Translations under genes and position numbers: made by a program | From: Micromonospora sp. MH99 | Lineage (GTDB): Bacteria > Actinomycetota > Actinomycetes > Mycobacteriales > Micromonosporaceae | NCBI RefSeq assembly: GCF_021442385.1 | Contig: NZ_MUZA01000016.1 | Span: 44,434-108,433, forward strand | Direction of reading: 5' to 3' | Length of the DNA: 64,000 nt | The notes under the pieces: model-generated | Seen by the model: only the letters and a program-made list of their open reading frames with translations | Databases searched by the model: none | Told to the model about the DNA's origin: nothing | In this document: one piece after another, positions 17,169 to 26,299 of the stretch | How positions within the stretch are numbered: the first letter of the stretch is position 1 | Layout: each line of letters begins with the position of its first letter

Positions 17169-18223
17169 CGCAGGCCGCCCGGCGGAAGGACCGACGTCTG
17201 CGCCACGTCCTGGTCGCGCAGCTTGGCGTAGACGACCTCGGACGTGAACCCGCCGATGAACCCGATGGCCAGGACGAAGAAGACCAACTGCCGCGCCGCG
17301 TCACCGTCGAGCAGGCCCGGGTTCGTGGCGATCTGCGCCGCGACGAACAGCAGGAAGGCGATGACACCGGCGGCCGAGCCCAACGCCGCCGCCCGCAGCC
17401 AGTTGCCACTGCCGTCGTACGCGTTGCGCACGATCGCACCCCACACCGAGGCGAACAGCGGGGCGGCCACGAGGACCGCGACGTTCTGCCAGCCGCCGGC
17501 CGGAGCGGCGTACGCCAGCGGGATCGTGGCGAGGGCGAGCAGCAGGAGGACCAGCGCGGTGACCAGGCCCGCCACCGTACGCCGCCCGGCAGCCCGCTCG
17601 GCCTCGCCGGAGGCGCGTTCCTGCTCGGCGCGGCGCTGCACCTGGGCGCAGAGCGCGGTGACGATCGGCTCGGCGGCGCCCGGCTGCCACGGCCGGGCGA
17701 GCACTGCCACCTCCTCCTCGGTGGCGACGCCGCGCTCGCCGCTGAGGCGCTGCCAGACCTTCTCCGCGCCTCCACCGAACGCGGCGACCGCCGCCACCGG
17801 GATGCGCCGGGACAGACCGATGAGCCCGGCGATGAACGTGGAGCGTTCGCCGCCCACCAGCAGCAACGCGTCGGCAGTCAGCAGCGACCGGTAGAAGCTG
17901 ACCTCCCAGTCGTCGGTCGACTCGGGCACGACCGTGAACAGCTCCGGGTGCCGCTCGGCCTCCGCGAAGCCCACGTCCTGCTGGTAGCGGCCACGGACCA
18001 GGATCGACCCGGGCAGCGCCCGGCCGGAGCTGATGTAGCCGCGCACCACGTCCCGTTCCAGGTATTCGGCATCGCCGGAGTACACGACGATGCGACAGCC
18101 CTGGTTGGCGAGTGCCGCACCCAGTTCGGCCGCCGCCGCAGGCGCACGCTCCGGGTCGCGTACGGCGGGCGAGTAGGAGCGACCTGCCTGGGCACTACCG
18201 GCGATCGCGACGACCGGGCTCAT
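17165..18223 (-). CDS. SLOG-like nucleotide-sensor domain fused to four membrane helices
   Basis: This 352-aa protein has an N-terminal Rossmann-like domain (about 1-190). It begins VVAIAGSAQ, then has AELGAALANQGCRIVVYSGD, TDDWEVSFYRSLLTADALL and LLVGGERSTFIAG. That arrangement matches SLOG/LOG-type nucleotide-binding domains. An Arg/Glu-rich helix links it to four hydrophobic helices (roughly 217-240, 246-270, 283-304 and 316-338). Such SLOG plus membrane-segment architectures were proposed as nucleotide-sensing effectors in bacterial conflict systems, so a signal-gated membrane protein is plausible. It heads an operon with AraC and VOC genes. A GAGGAG site precedes the ATG. Function is inferred from architecture only. 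Confidence 0.65.
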   Translation of the reverse strand: MSPVVAIAGSAQAGRSYSPAVRDPERAPAAAAELGAALANQGCRIVVYSGDAEYLERDVVRGYISSGRALPGSILVRGRYQQDVGFAEAERHPELFTVVPESTDDWEVSFYRSLLTADALLLVGGERSTFIAGLIGLSRRIPVAAVAAFGGGAEKVWQRLSGERGVATEEEVAVLARPWQPGAAEPIVTALCAQVQRRAEQERASGEAERAAGRRTVAGLVTALVLLLLALATIPLAYAAPAGGWQNVAVLVAAPLFASVWGAIVRNAYDGSGNWLRAAALGSAAGVIAFLLFVAAQIATNPGLLDGDAARQLVFFVLAIGFIGGFTSEVVYAKLRDQDVAQTSVLPPGGLR

Positions 18224-18252
18224 GCGACTCCTCGACGGTCGGTGATACCCGA

Positions 18253-18258
18253 ACTATA
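18253..18258 (-). promoter_or_regulatory. -10 box for the SLOG-AraC-VOC operon
   Basis: On the minus strand TATAGT lies 29 nt before the ATG at 18223, with a GAGGAG ribosome-binding site between them. No clear -35 box is visible. Confidence 0.4.
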
Positions 18259-18334
18259 GGAGCGGCAGACCATCGATGCCCCTGCCGACGGCACCGCCGG
18301 TGACCGTGACGAGCATCTGGCACGATCAACCCGC

Positions 18335-18604
18335 GTGGACCTGAGCGACCTGCAACTGAACCTGAGACAGCTGCTCAACCAGTGGGACCCGATAGGCGTC
18401 GCAGAGACCGCTCCGGACGAGTACGACTGCATGCTCGGCCCGTTGCTGGCGAGGTTGAGAGGCGGCGCGGGCCGGTCCGAGATCAGCGAGTTCCTGTGGC
18501 ACGAGCTTGAAAACCATTTCGGGCTTGATCCCACCCGTCACGAGGTCGGCTCCGCCGCGGATCGACTCGTCGTCTGGTGGGCCACCGCCAGACCGGCTCC
18601 CTAG
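18335..18604 (+). CDS. Small conserved protein (possibly DUF1871-like)
   Basis: This 89-aa acidic protein starts at GTG 18335. It contains LLNQWDPIGV, DEYDCMLGPLLARL and SEISEFLWHELENHFGL. The WDP opening, YD segment and hydrophobic helix order resemble DUF1871-type small helical proteins, which often act as immunity-like partners, but the match is from memory and weak. It is not coupled to the divergent SLOG gene. Its stop overlaps the stop of the convergent zinc-ribbon gene inside a CTAG tetranucleotide. Confidence 0.6.
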   Translation: MDLSDLQLNLRQLLNQWDPIGVAETAPDEYDCMLGPLLARLRGGAGRSEISEFLWHELENHFGLDPTRHEVGSAADRLVVWWATARPAP

Positions 18605-19050
18605 CGACAGCCCCTTGCGGTGTCCCAGTCAACCGACGCGCGAAGCCGACTTATGGCCCTGAGCACCTCGTCCCGATTGCTGGCAGCCTTGAGCCAGTTC
18701 GGCAGCCGCGCCACCAGCGTCATGCCACCCGGCTGCGGGCCCCGCTCGCGCAGTCGTGCACCGACGTATTCCTGCAAGAGGTCGAGGTGAGTACGGTTGA
18801 ACGCCCAGAGCGTCTTCCCGCCGCGGCACTGGACCGTCAGCCACAACGGCAAGCCGAAAAACGGATCTACCGGACCGCCCCAACACGACTCCCGAGATCC
18901 CTGTGGCGACCAGGACGCCGAGTACGCGCACCTCGTGCACGAGAGCCGACGGGGCCACGAGGGCACCCGCTTGTCGGCCGTTGGCCGTGCAGCGTTGATC
19001 GCCCGATGCCCGCAACGCGGACAGACGACGTAAATGTCCTCGGCCGCCAT
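18601..19050 (-). CDS. Zinc-ribbon protein of unknown function
   Basis: This 149-aa protein starts at ATG 19050 (MAAEDIYVVC). Two cysteine pairs, CPRCGH (about 11-16) and CTRCAY, form a zinc ribbon. The second half has PLWLTVQCRGGKTLWAFN, HLDLLQEYVGARLRER and LPNWLKAASNRDEVLRAI. I recognise this as a conserved bacterial protein pattern but cannot name a function. Its stop overlaps that of the convergent 89-aa gene. About 230 bp with no supported feature separate it from tRNA-Thr. Confidence 0.7.
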   Translation of the reverse strand: MAAEDIYVVCPRCGHRAINAARPTADKRVPSWPRRLSCTRCAYSASWSPQGSRESCWGGPVDPFFGLPLWLTVQCRGGKTLWAFNRTHLDLLQEYVGARLRERGPQPGGMTLVARLPNWLKAASNRDEVLRAISRLRASVDWDTARGCR

Positions 19051-19279
19051 CTCGTACAGGCTGACCACAAGGGATCGCGGAAGCGATCCTGCCCCGCACC
19101 CTGCCGCTCGTCCACGACACAAACCATGCCGCACGTTGTCCAGCCGGGCGCGACACCCACGTCCCGGGCTGATCTGCCACGACGGTTCTGAGACCCGACA
19201 TCGCCGGCAGCCCGGGAGGCTCCAATGAGCCCCGTGCCGCAAGCCGGTCGACTGACCACCGGGAAGGCGCTGGTGGAAA

Positions 19280-19356
19280 TGGAGCCCCCGGCCGGGATCG
19301 AACCGGCGACATCTCGCTTACAAGGCGAGTGCTCTGGCCAGCTGAGCTACAGGGGC
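19280..19356 (-). tRNA. tRNA-Thr (anticodon TGT), CCA encoded
   Basis: Read on the minus strand, the sequence folds into a full cloverleaf. The acceptor stem GCCCCTG pairs with CGGGGGC through one G-T pair. The D-arm is GCTC..GAGC, the anticodon stem CTCGC/GCGAG encloses loop CTTGTAA with anticodon TGT, and the T-arm contains GGTTCGATCCC. A CCA end is encoded at 19280-19282. Confidence 0.95.
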
Positions 19357-19619
19357 GCGTGCGTCGAGGTCAGCATAGCGACTGACGTCCGGATATCCCG
19401 CTCGCGAGGGCTCCCGAGCACGGGAAACGTCAACAACCCGACGCCCCACCGCCTTGAGGAGACGTCGATTGATACCTGCCCGTGCCCGAGTGCCCGGAAT
19501 GCGTGGGCAATGGATCACTTCCGAGGGCCCCTCACCTTGGCAGCGCGGTGAAAGCCGTTTACGGTGCAGTGACACGGACGACACCACGGCCGCCCCCGCG
19601 GCCGACCCGCCGTCCGCTG

Positions 19620-19641
19620 ACCGGCACGGGTACGTGCCGGT
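19620..19641. promoter_or_regulatory. Palindrome upstream of the MsiK-type ATPase gene
   Basis: ACCGGCACG and its complement are separated by 4 bp and lie 58 bp before the ATG at 19699. The rest of the 342-bp gap between tRNA-Thr and this gene shows no supported coding sequence. The palindrome could be an operator or a 5'-leader hairpin. Confidence 0.4.
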
Positions 19642-19698
19642 CGCTCCTTCACTCGGATCGTCCGGCACGTTCCTGCCGGTGAAAGGAAGCGCACCACC

Positions 19699-20790
<1,092 letters not shown>

Positions 20791-20806
20791 CGTAACGCCG
20801 TACCGG

Positions 20807-20840
20807 AAAGGGGCGGTCCGCTTCGGCGGGCCGCCCCTTT
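20807..20840 (+). terminator. Terminator after the MsiK-type gene
   Basis: A 15-bp stem with one G-T pair closes over a TTCG tetraloop and ends in CCCTTT. It lies 17 bp after the stop. Confidence 0.85.
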
Positions 20841-20960
20841 CGTCGTACCCGGGGAGGGTTTCTCACCCCCGGGTGCCAGCACCAATGTGGCTCCGCGGGG
20901 TGACTCGGCAGGGCGGGCCGCGCCCGTAGCGTCGCGGCACACCGATCCCGAGGAGACGCC

Positions 20961-21548
20961 GTGTCCGCCACCGCCACAGTGCACCCGACCATCCGTTCCC
21001 GGCCGTACCGGACCGCCCGCCTGGCCGGCCGCAGCCTCGCCTACTGCGCGACGCTGGTGCCGGTCGCCCTGCTCGCGCTGGTGACCGCCCCGCTGGGTGG
21101 GGCCGGCGCCGCCGCCGGGCGGTGGCGGACCCTGCGTACCGGACTGCTCGGAGCGCCACCGACGCCCGCAACGGGCCGACGGCCCGGCCCGTTCGCGGTG
21201 CTCGGCCACGGGCTGCTCAGTCTGCTGCTCGGCGTCGCGGCGGTCGTGCCGCTCGGCGTCGAGCTGCTGATGGTGCTGCGCGGGGTGCTGTACGGCATCG
21301 TCGACCGCGGCCCGTACGACCACTCCTGGGGTGGTCCGACCCGGGCCGGCGCGTGGGTGGCGCACTTCCTCGTCGGCCTGCCGATGGCCGCCGCAGCCCT
21401 GCTCGCGTTGATCGGCATCGCCGCCGTGCACCAGCGGCTGACCCGCCGTCTCGACGGGGAGCGCGCCCCGGCGTGGCTGATTCCGGTCACGCTGTTGATC
21501 GCGGTGGCCGGGGCGCTGCTCTTCGTCGCCTGGACCCACCAGATCTGA
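20961..21548 (+). CDS. Conserved membrane protein
   Basis: This 195-aa protein has about four hydrophobic segments: LAYCATLVPVALLALVTAPL, a central GLLSLLLGVAAVVPLGVELL, HFLVGLPMAAAALLALIGI and LIPVTLLIAVAGALLFVAW. A soluble stretch between segments 2 and 3 holds the conserved-looking DRGPYDHSWGGPTRAGAW. The layout recalls the membrane 'sensor' modules of some actinobacterial histidine kinases, but no kinase domain follows. The GTG start has GAGGAG upstream, and TAGCGT about 30 nt before it may be the -10 box. Function is unknown. Confidence 0.7.
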   Translation: MSATATVHPTIRSRPYRTARLAGRSLAYCATLVPVALLALVTAPLGGAGAAAGRWRTLRTGLLGAPPTPATGRRPGPFAVLGHGLLSLLLGVAAVVPLGVELLMVLRGVLYGIVDRGPYDHSWGGPTRAGAWVAHFLVGLPMAAAALLALIGIAAVHQRLTRRLDGERAPAWLIPVTLLIAVAGALLFVAWTHQI

Positions 21549-21592
21549 CGACGAGGCCCCCTCCCGCACACCTGCGGGAAGGGGCCTCGTCG
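21549..21592. terminator. Bidirectional terminator between convergent genes
   Basis: A long hairpin (outer 12-bp arms CGACGAGGCCCC, inner CCCGCA/TGCGGG) fills the gap between the membrane-protein stop and the rlmB stop. Confidence 0.85.
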
Positions 21593-21599
21593 ACAGTCG

Positions 21600-22733
21600 T
21601 TACAGCTCGACCGAGCGCCGGCGGGCGACCTCGGCGAGGGTGACCGCGGCGGCCACACTGGCGTTGAGCGACTCCACCTCGGAGATCATCGGGATGCTCA
21701 CGGTCAGGTCGCAGGTCTCGCCGACCAGCCGGGACAACCCGCGCCCCTCGGAGCCGACCACCACCACCAGCGGCCCGACAGCGGCCTCCAGGTCGTACAG
21801 GTCGGTGTCGCCGTCGGCGTCCAGGCCGACCACCATGAAGCCGGCGTCCCGGCACGCCTTCAGCGACCGGGTCAGGTTGGTGACCTGGGCCACCGGCACC
21901 CGCGCGGCCGCGCCGGCGCTGGTCCGCCAGGCGGTCGCGGTGATCCCGGCAGCCCGCCGCTCGGGTACGAAGACACCCTGCGCGCCGAACGCGGCGGCCG
22001 AACGGATCACCGCGCCCAGGTTGCGCGGGTCGGTGACCCCGTCCAGCGCCACCAGGAGCGGCGCCTGCTGCTCCAGGGCCGCGGCGACCATGTCCTCGAA
22101 GGGCTGGTACGCGAAGGGCGGCACCTGCAACCCGACGCCCTGGTGCAGCACGCCGCCGGTCATCCGGTCCATCTCGGCGCGGCTGATCTCCAGGTTGGCG
22201 ATGCCCCGGTCGGCGGCCGTCCGGATGATCTCGTTGATCCGGTCGTCCATGTCGATGCCCTGGGCGACGTAGAGCGCCGTCGCCGGCACTTGGGCGCGCA
22301 GCGCCTCCAGCACCGGGTTGCGCCCGACCAGCAGCTCCGGGGTGTCCTTGGACGGGTTGGACTTGCGACCCGGCGCGACCCGGGGGCCGCTCCGGCCGGC
22401 GGTCGGCCGACCACCCCGACCCGCGGCGCCACCCCGACTCGCCGGTACGCCCCGGCCACCGCCCTTGCCCCAGGTGGTGTCCTTGCTGCCCGGCTGGCCG
22501 ATCTTGGGGGCACGCCCCTCCTCGGCCGCCGCCCGGCGCTCCTTGTCCTGCTTCCAGGCGGTGCGCTGCGGCAGCTTCTCGGTGCCCGAGTAACCCTTGT
22601 GCCAGGGTCGCTCGTCGGCGGGCAGGGTGCGCCCGCGTCCGGCGAGGGAGTCCTTGTTCTTGCCGCCGGAGCCCTTGGGGGCGCCCGCCTTCGGCGTCAG
22701 TCGCCGGCCACGGCGCTGCGAGTTGCCGGCCAT
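21600..22733 (-). CDS. rlmB: 23S rRNA (guanosine-2'-O-)-methyltransferase RlmB
   Basis: This 377-aa SpoU-family SPOUT methyltransferase modifies G2251 in the 23S rRNA peptidyl-transferase P-loop. The first 130 residues are a basic, low-complexity extension (Gly/Arg/Lys-rich) common in actinobacterial RlmB. The substrate-binding domain starts near [14 protein letters not shown]. The catalytic knot has [35 protein letters not shown] and [18 protein letters not shown]. The start ATG at 22733 shares one base with the cysS stop (TGATG), so it is probably translationally coupled to cysS. Confidence 0.95.
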   Translation of the reverse strand: MAGNSQRRGRRLTPKAGAPKGSGGKNKDSLAGRGRTLPADERPWHKGYSGTEKLPQRTAWKQDKERRAAAEEGRAPKIGQPGSKDTTWGKGGGRGVPASRGGAAGRGGRPTAGRSGPRVAPGRKSNPSKDTPELLVGRNPVLEALRAQVPATALYVAQGIDMDDRINEIIRTAADRGIANLEISRAEMDRMTGGVLHQGVGLQVPPFAYQPFEDMVAAALEQQAPLLVALDGVTDPRNLGAVIRSAAAFGAQGVFVPERRAAGITATAWRTSAGAAARVPVAQVTNLTRSLKACRDAGFMVVGLDADGDTDLYDLEAAVGPLVVVVGSEGRGLSRLVGETCDLTVSIPMISEVESLNASVAAAVTLAEVARRRSVEL

Positions 22734-24148
22734 CAGTCCTGCTCTCCAATAGTCCAACGGGGGCCCTGGGGGGTGTCCTCGACCGCCACGCCGGCCAGCT
22801 TGAGCTGGTCGCGTACCGCATCGGCGGCGGCCCAGTCCTTGCGGCCCCGGGCCTGCGCGCGCTGCTCCAGGGCCAGCGCGATCAGGGAGTCCACCACGGC
22901 GCGCAGATCGTTCGAGCTGCCGCCGCCGGTCCAGGCCTCGTCGAAGGGGTCGATGCCGAGGATATCCAGCATCGCCCGTACCGCGGCCAGGGTGGTGCGG
23001 ACGGTCACATCGTCGCCGGTGCTCAGCGCGGTGTTGCCGTCGCGCAGGTGCTGTTGCAGCACGGCCAGCGCGGCGGAGGTGTTGAGGTCGTCGTCCATGG
23101 CCGCGACGAAGCCGGCCGGCAGCTCACCGAGCTGCCCGGGGCCCACCCGCTCGGCGGCCCGCTGCACGAAACCCTCGATCCGCCGGTACGCGGTGGCCGC
23201 GTCCCGCAGCGAGTCCTCCGAGTAGTCGATCACCGAGCGGTAGTGGGCGGCGGCGTAGTAGTAGCGCAGCTCCACCGGCCGCACGCCGAGCGAATCCACG
23301 TACGCCAGGTCGAGCGCGTTGCCGGCGGACTTGCCCATCTTGGCCCCGCCGATGCTGAGCAGCCCGTGGTGCACCCAGTAGCGGGCAAACGGCAACCCGG
23401 CCGCCTGGGACTGGGCGATCTCGTTCTCGTGGTGCGGGAACGTCAGGTCCAGACCACCGCCGTGGATGTCGAACTCCGGGCCGAGGTAGCGCCAGCACAT
23501 CGCCGAGCACTCGATGTGCCACCCCGGGCGGCCCAGCCCCCACGGCGACGGCCAGTACGCGTCCGCCGGCTCGTCCGGCTTGGCGCCCTTCCAGAGGGCG
23601 AAGTCGCGGGGGTCCCGCTTACCCCGGTCGGGGGCGTCCCCCGCCGACTGCATCGCGTCCGGCGACTGACCCGACAGCGACCCGTACGCCGGCCAGGACG
23701 CCACGTCGAAGTAGACGTCGCCGGAGCCGTCGGTGGCCGGGTACGCGTGCCCGTCCGCGATCAACTTCGTGATCAGCTCGTGCATCTCCGGGATGTGCCC
23801 GGTGGCGCGCGGCTCGTAGGTGGGCGCCAGCACGTTCAACGCCCGGTACGACTCGGCGAGGATCAACTCGTTGGCGTACGCGATCGACCAGAACGGCAGA
23901 CCCCGCTCCCCCGCCTTGACGAGGATCTTGTCGTCGATGTCGGTCAGGTTGCGGATGAACGTGACCTCGTAGCCGGCGGCCAGCAACCAGCGACGCAGCA
24001 CGTCATAGTTGACGCCGGAGCGAAGATGGCCGATGTGCGGCGGCGCCTGGAGGGTGAGACCACACAGGTAGACCCCCACCTTGCCGGCTTCCCGCGGGAC
24101 GAAGTCCCGCACCGATCGGGTGGCGGTGTCATACAGGCGTAGCGTCAC
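22733..24148 (-). CDS. cysS: Cysteinyl-tRNA synthetase
   Basis: This 471-aa class I synthetase charges tRNA-Cys. It has the first zinc-ligand Cys29 in VYLCGLT, the HIGH motif (38-41), the zinc/His cluster WHIECSAM and FPHHENE, and KMGKS (about 268-272) as the KMSKS signature. Length is typical. The chosen GTG at 24148 has a TACCCT box 6 nt upstream, which fits leaderless expression and excludes a long upstream in-frame extension. rlmB follows with overlapping stop and start. The MshC ligase of mycothiol synthesis is a homologue, but the full anticodon-binding tail and position beside rlmB favour CysS. Confidence 0.95.
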   Translation of the reverse strand: MTLRLYDTATRSVRDFVPREAGKVGVYLCGLTLQAPPHIGHLRSGVNYDVLRRWLLAAGYEVTFIRNLTDIDDKILVKAGERGLPFWSIAYANELILAESYRALNVLAPTYEPRATGHIPEMHELITKLIADGHAYPATDGSGDVYFDVASWPAYGSLSGQSPDAMQSAGDAPDRGKRDPRDFALWKGAKPDEPADAYWPSPWGLGRPGWHIECSAMCWRYLGPEFDIHGGGLDLTFPHHENEIAQSQAAGLPFARYWVHHGLLSIGGAKMGKSAGNALDLAYVDSLGVRPVELRYYYAAAHYRSVIDYSEDSLRDAATAYRRIEGFVQRAAERVGPGQLGELPAGFVAAMDDDLNTSAALAVLQQHLRDGNTALSTGDDVTVRTTLAAVRAMLDILGIDPFDEAWTGGGSSNDLRAVVDSLIALALEQRAQARGRKDWAAADAVRDQLKLAGVAVEDTPQGPRWTIGEQD

Positions 24149-24154
24149 CGTACA

Positions 24155-24160
24155 AGGGTA
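24155..24160 (-). promoter_or_regulatory. -10 box of leaderless cysS promoter
   Basis: TACCCT on the minus strand ends 6 nt before the GTG start of cysS. Confidence 0.45.
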
Positions 24161-24198
24161 GCCGTCCGCGCCTGTGCGGGTCCGCCGGTGCCGGGTCG

Positions 24199-24204
24199 TA
24201 CGCT
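24199..24204 (+). promoter_or_regulatory. -10 box of leaderless IclR-type gene promoter
   Basis: TACGCT lies 7 nt before GTG 24212. This spacing is the reason for choosing that start over GTG 24188. Confidence 0.45.
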
Positions 24205-24211
24205 GCGTGCT

Positions 24212-24868
24212 GTGGATGAGACGGCGGGGTCCGGCCGGGCCGGGGAGACGTCCCAGACTCTCGACCGGGGTCTGCGACTGCTGCACCTGGTCGCCGACGC
24301 GCCGGCCGGGTTGACGGTCACCGAGGTGGCGACGCGACTCGGCATCGGCCGGGCGGCCGTCTACCGGCTCGTCGGCCCGCTGACCACGCACGGGATGCTG
24401 CGCCGCGACAGCGACGGCCGGCTCCGCCTCGGCGCCGGGGTGCTGCACCTGGCCCGACGTGCCCAGCCGCTGCTCGCCGAGGGGGCGCTCCCCGCGCTAC
24501 GCCGGCTCGCCGAGCAGGCCGGCGCCACGGCACACCTGACAGTCGTGGAGGGCGGCGAGGGCGTCGCCCTGGCCGTGGTCGAGCCGAGCTGGACGTCGTT
24601 CCACGTCGCGTACCGGACCGGGGCGCGGCATCCCCTGGACCGAGGTGCCGCGGGTCGGGCGATCCTGGCCGGTCGGGGCGGCGCGGCGGAGCCGGTGAGC
24701 AGCAGCGGGGAGCTGCAGTCCGGGGCGTACGGGGTGGCCGCGCCGGTGCTCGGCGTGCCAGGTCTGGAGGCCAGCGTCGGGGTGGTCGCGCTCGCCCCGC
24801 TGGACGTCGACCTGATCGGCCCCCAGGTGCTCGCCGCCGCCACAGCCGTCACCGCCGCCCTCCGCTGA
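24212..24868 (+). CDS. IclR-family transcriptional regulator
   Basis: This 218-aa regulator has an N-terminal winged HTH: SQTLDRGLRLLHLVADAPAG, then LTVTEVATRLGIGRAAVYRLV and the wing MLRRDSDGRLRLG. The effector domain begins about residue 75 (LAEQAGATAHLTVVEGGEGV). It ends after about 140 residues, somewhat shorter than typical IclR proteins of 250 aa. It is divergent from cysS with only 63 bp between start codons. No obvious catabolic target gene is adjacent, so the regulon is unknown. Confidence 0.85.
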   Translation: MDETAGSGRAGETSQTLDRGLRLLHLVADAPAGLTVTEVATRLGIGRAAVYRLVGPLTTHGMLRRDSDGRLRLGAGVLHLARRAQPLLAEGALPALRRLAEQAGATAHLTVVEGGEGVALAVVEPSWTSFHVAYRTGARHPLDRGAAGRAILAGRGGAAEPVSSSGELQSGAYGVAAPVLGVPGLEASVGVVALAPLDVDLIGPQVLAAATAVTAALR

Positions 24869-24880
24869 CCCACCCGACCC

Positions 24881-24907
24881 TTGATCAACTCCAGATCGCC
24901 GATATGG
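24881..24907 (+). repeat. Repeat family C, half element
   Basis: TGATCAACTCCAGATCGCC and the following ATATGGC match 24 of 28 positions with the left arm of the full element at 26159-26234, in the same orientation. No complementary right arm is present here. Confidence 0.65.
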
Positions 24908-24990
24908 CGGCATCGCCAGCCTTGGACAGCGCCATAACGCCGCACTGGTGATGATCTCGCCGTATAACACGTCCATCGGGCTCGTGGCAG

Positions 24991-25034
24991 TTGTCCACAG
25001 GCACCTGCGGGGCGACCATCCGCCGCTGTCCACA
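24991..25034 (+). other. Two DnaA-box-like sequences
   Basis: TTGTCCACA (24991-24999) and CTGTCCACA (25026-25034) match the actinobacterial DnaA-box consensus. Both lie just upstream of the AbiEi/DUF559 gene. Two boxes alone do not make an origin. Confidence 0.3.
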
Positions 25035-25074
25035 GGGGTATCGGCCAGAACCTCGAGCGTCAGACGCTGGCCGC

Positions 25075-26145
25075 ATGCCTCCGCACCCTCACCGGCCTCC
25101 TGCCCTTGCCTGGCAGGTTTTTCGTGGCTCCGCAGCGATTCGGCAGGGCTTGATCACCAGACATCAGTTGCGCGGCTCGTCATGGGTCCGACTCCGCCAC
25201 GACGTGTACGCGGACGCGCGTCTCGAACGCACACACGAGCTGGCCTGCCGTGCCGCAATCCTTCGGCTGCCGTCGCAGGCGATGATCGCCGGGCCCTCGT
25301 CGGCCTACCTGCACGGGATCGAGCATGCCGCCGGATTCGATGACGACGTGCACGTGCTGCTGCCGAAAGTCGCCCGCGTCGACTCTCAACGCGGCCTTCA
25401 GGTGCACGTGGTCAAATTCGATTCCGCTGCGATGCCGAGCCCCGCTCTGTCCATCGCACAACGGCCGGCTGTGGCGAGGGACGCCCTGCCCGTCGCGCGG
25501 CCGTCGACGCCACCGCTCCGGCGGACGCCAGCCTCACCGCCGACGCCAGTGTCACGGCGGCCACCAGCCTCGCCGCCGACGCCGCTCAACGCACTGCCCG
25601 GCGAGCGGGGCGGCGCCGCTCTCCGCCGGACCGATCCGACATCTGCCGCGTGGGAGACGGCGGTCTGGTTGGACCCGCTGCGTGCGATTGGAATTGTCGA
25701 CTCGTTGCTCGCGACCGGTCTGACCACCCCGGCGGCGCTGACCGCCGTCGCCACCGCCAATGCCGACCGACCCGGCGGACGACGCGCGTGCTGGATCTTC
25801 GACGTCGCCGATGCAGGAGCGCAGTCACCACCCGAGTCGCAGCTACGGGTGCGTCTGATGCTGGGCGGGCTCCCCCGACCGGTCACCCAGCATCCGATCC
25901 GGCTGCCCGGCGGGCTGGTGCTCCATCCCGACCTGGCCTGGCCCGAGTTCCGGGTGGCGGTGGAGTACGACGGCCGATGGCACGCCGACCCCGAGCAACT
26001 GCACCGCGATCGTCGACGGCTCAACCTTCTCGTCGGTGCGGGCTGGTTGGTGTTGCACGTGACGAGCAGGCGGCTCCAGAAGGAGTTCCCCGCCGTGCTC
26101 ACCGAGGTTCGGTCGGCCCTGATCTCCCGCGGCTGGCGGCGCTGA
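25075..26145 (+). CDS. AbiEi-like N-domain plus DUF559 (Vsr-type) nuclease-fold protein
   Basis: This 356-aa protein starts at ATG 25075. The N-terminus resembles the AbiEi-type winged helix (GSAAIRQGLITRHQL, WVRLRHDVYADARL) followed by AGPSSAYLHGIEHAAG. The C-terminal 110 residues are a DUF559/Vsr-like restriction-endonuclease fold, with PDLAWPEFRVAVEYDG, then RDRRRLNLLVGAGWLVLHVT. Between them is an unusual Pro/Ala/Arg-rich insert (about 120-185) with a repeated PPASPPTP unit. Such proteins are annotated near type IV toxin-antitoxin families, but no partner nucleotidyltransferase is adjacent. The gene is bracketed by copies of repeat family C. Confidence 0.75.
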   Translation: MPPHPHRPPALAWQVFRGSAAIRQGLITRHQLRGSSWVRLRHDVYADARLERTHELACRAAILRLPSQAMIAGPSSAYLHGIEHAAGFDDDVHVLLPKVARVDSQRGLQVHVVKFDSAAMPSPALSIAQRPAVARDALPVARPSTPPLRRTPASPPTPVSRRPPASPPTPLNALPGERGGAALRRTDPTSAAWETAVWLDPLRAIGIVDSLLATGLTTPAALTAVATANADRPGGRRACWIFDVADAGAQSPPESQLRVRLMLGGLPRPVTQHPIRLPGGLVLHPDLAWPEFRVAVEYDGRWHADPEQLHRDRRRLNLLVGAGWLVLHVTSRRLQKEFPAVLTEVRSALISRGWRR

Positions 26146-26158
26146 TCGCCACCAACCG

Positions 26159-26234
26159 TGATCGACTCCAGGTCGCCGAAATGGCTGTATCAGACGTCCG
26201 GGATACCCCCACCTCGGCGACCTGGAGTCGATCA
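26159..26234. repeat. Repeat family C, full inverted repeat
   Basis: Perfect 21-bp arms (26159-26179 and 26214-26234) built on GACTCCAGGTCGCCGA enclose 34 bp. It starts 13 bp after the AbiEi/DUF559 stop. Confidence 0.9.
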
Positions 26235-26255
26235 AGCCCGAGGCCCGGACGCCGA

Positions 26256-26289
26256 CGAGGCCCGGTCGACGGGCGTCGACCGGGCCTCG
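26256..26289. terminator. Terminator of the S8 protease gene
   Basis: Perfect 15-bp arms (CGAGGCCCGGTCGAC and complement) enclose a 4-nt loop, 10 bp beyond the protease stop. Confidence 0.85.
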
Positions 26290-26299
26290 CGGTGGTGAC

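Noticed and set aside
19357..19698. Prophage or island attachment site next to tRNA-Thr
   Set aside because: No integrase and no duplicated tRNA 3' end could be found in the window.
24961..25040. DnaA-box pair considered as a replication origin
   Set aside because: Only two boxes are present, with no dnaA/dnaN genes or AT-rich unwinding region.
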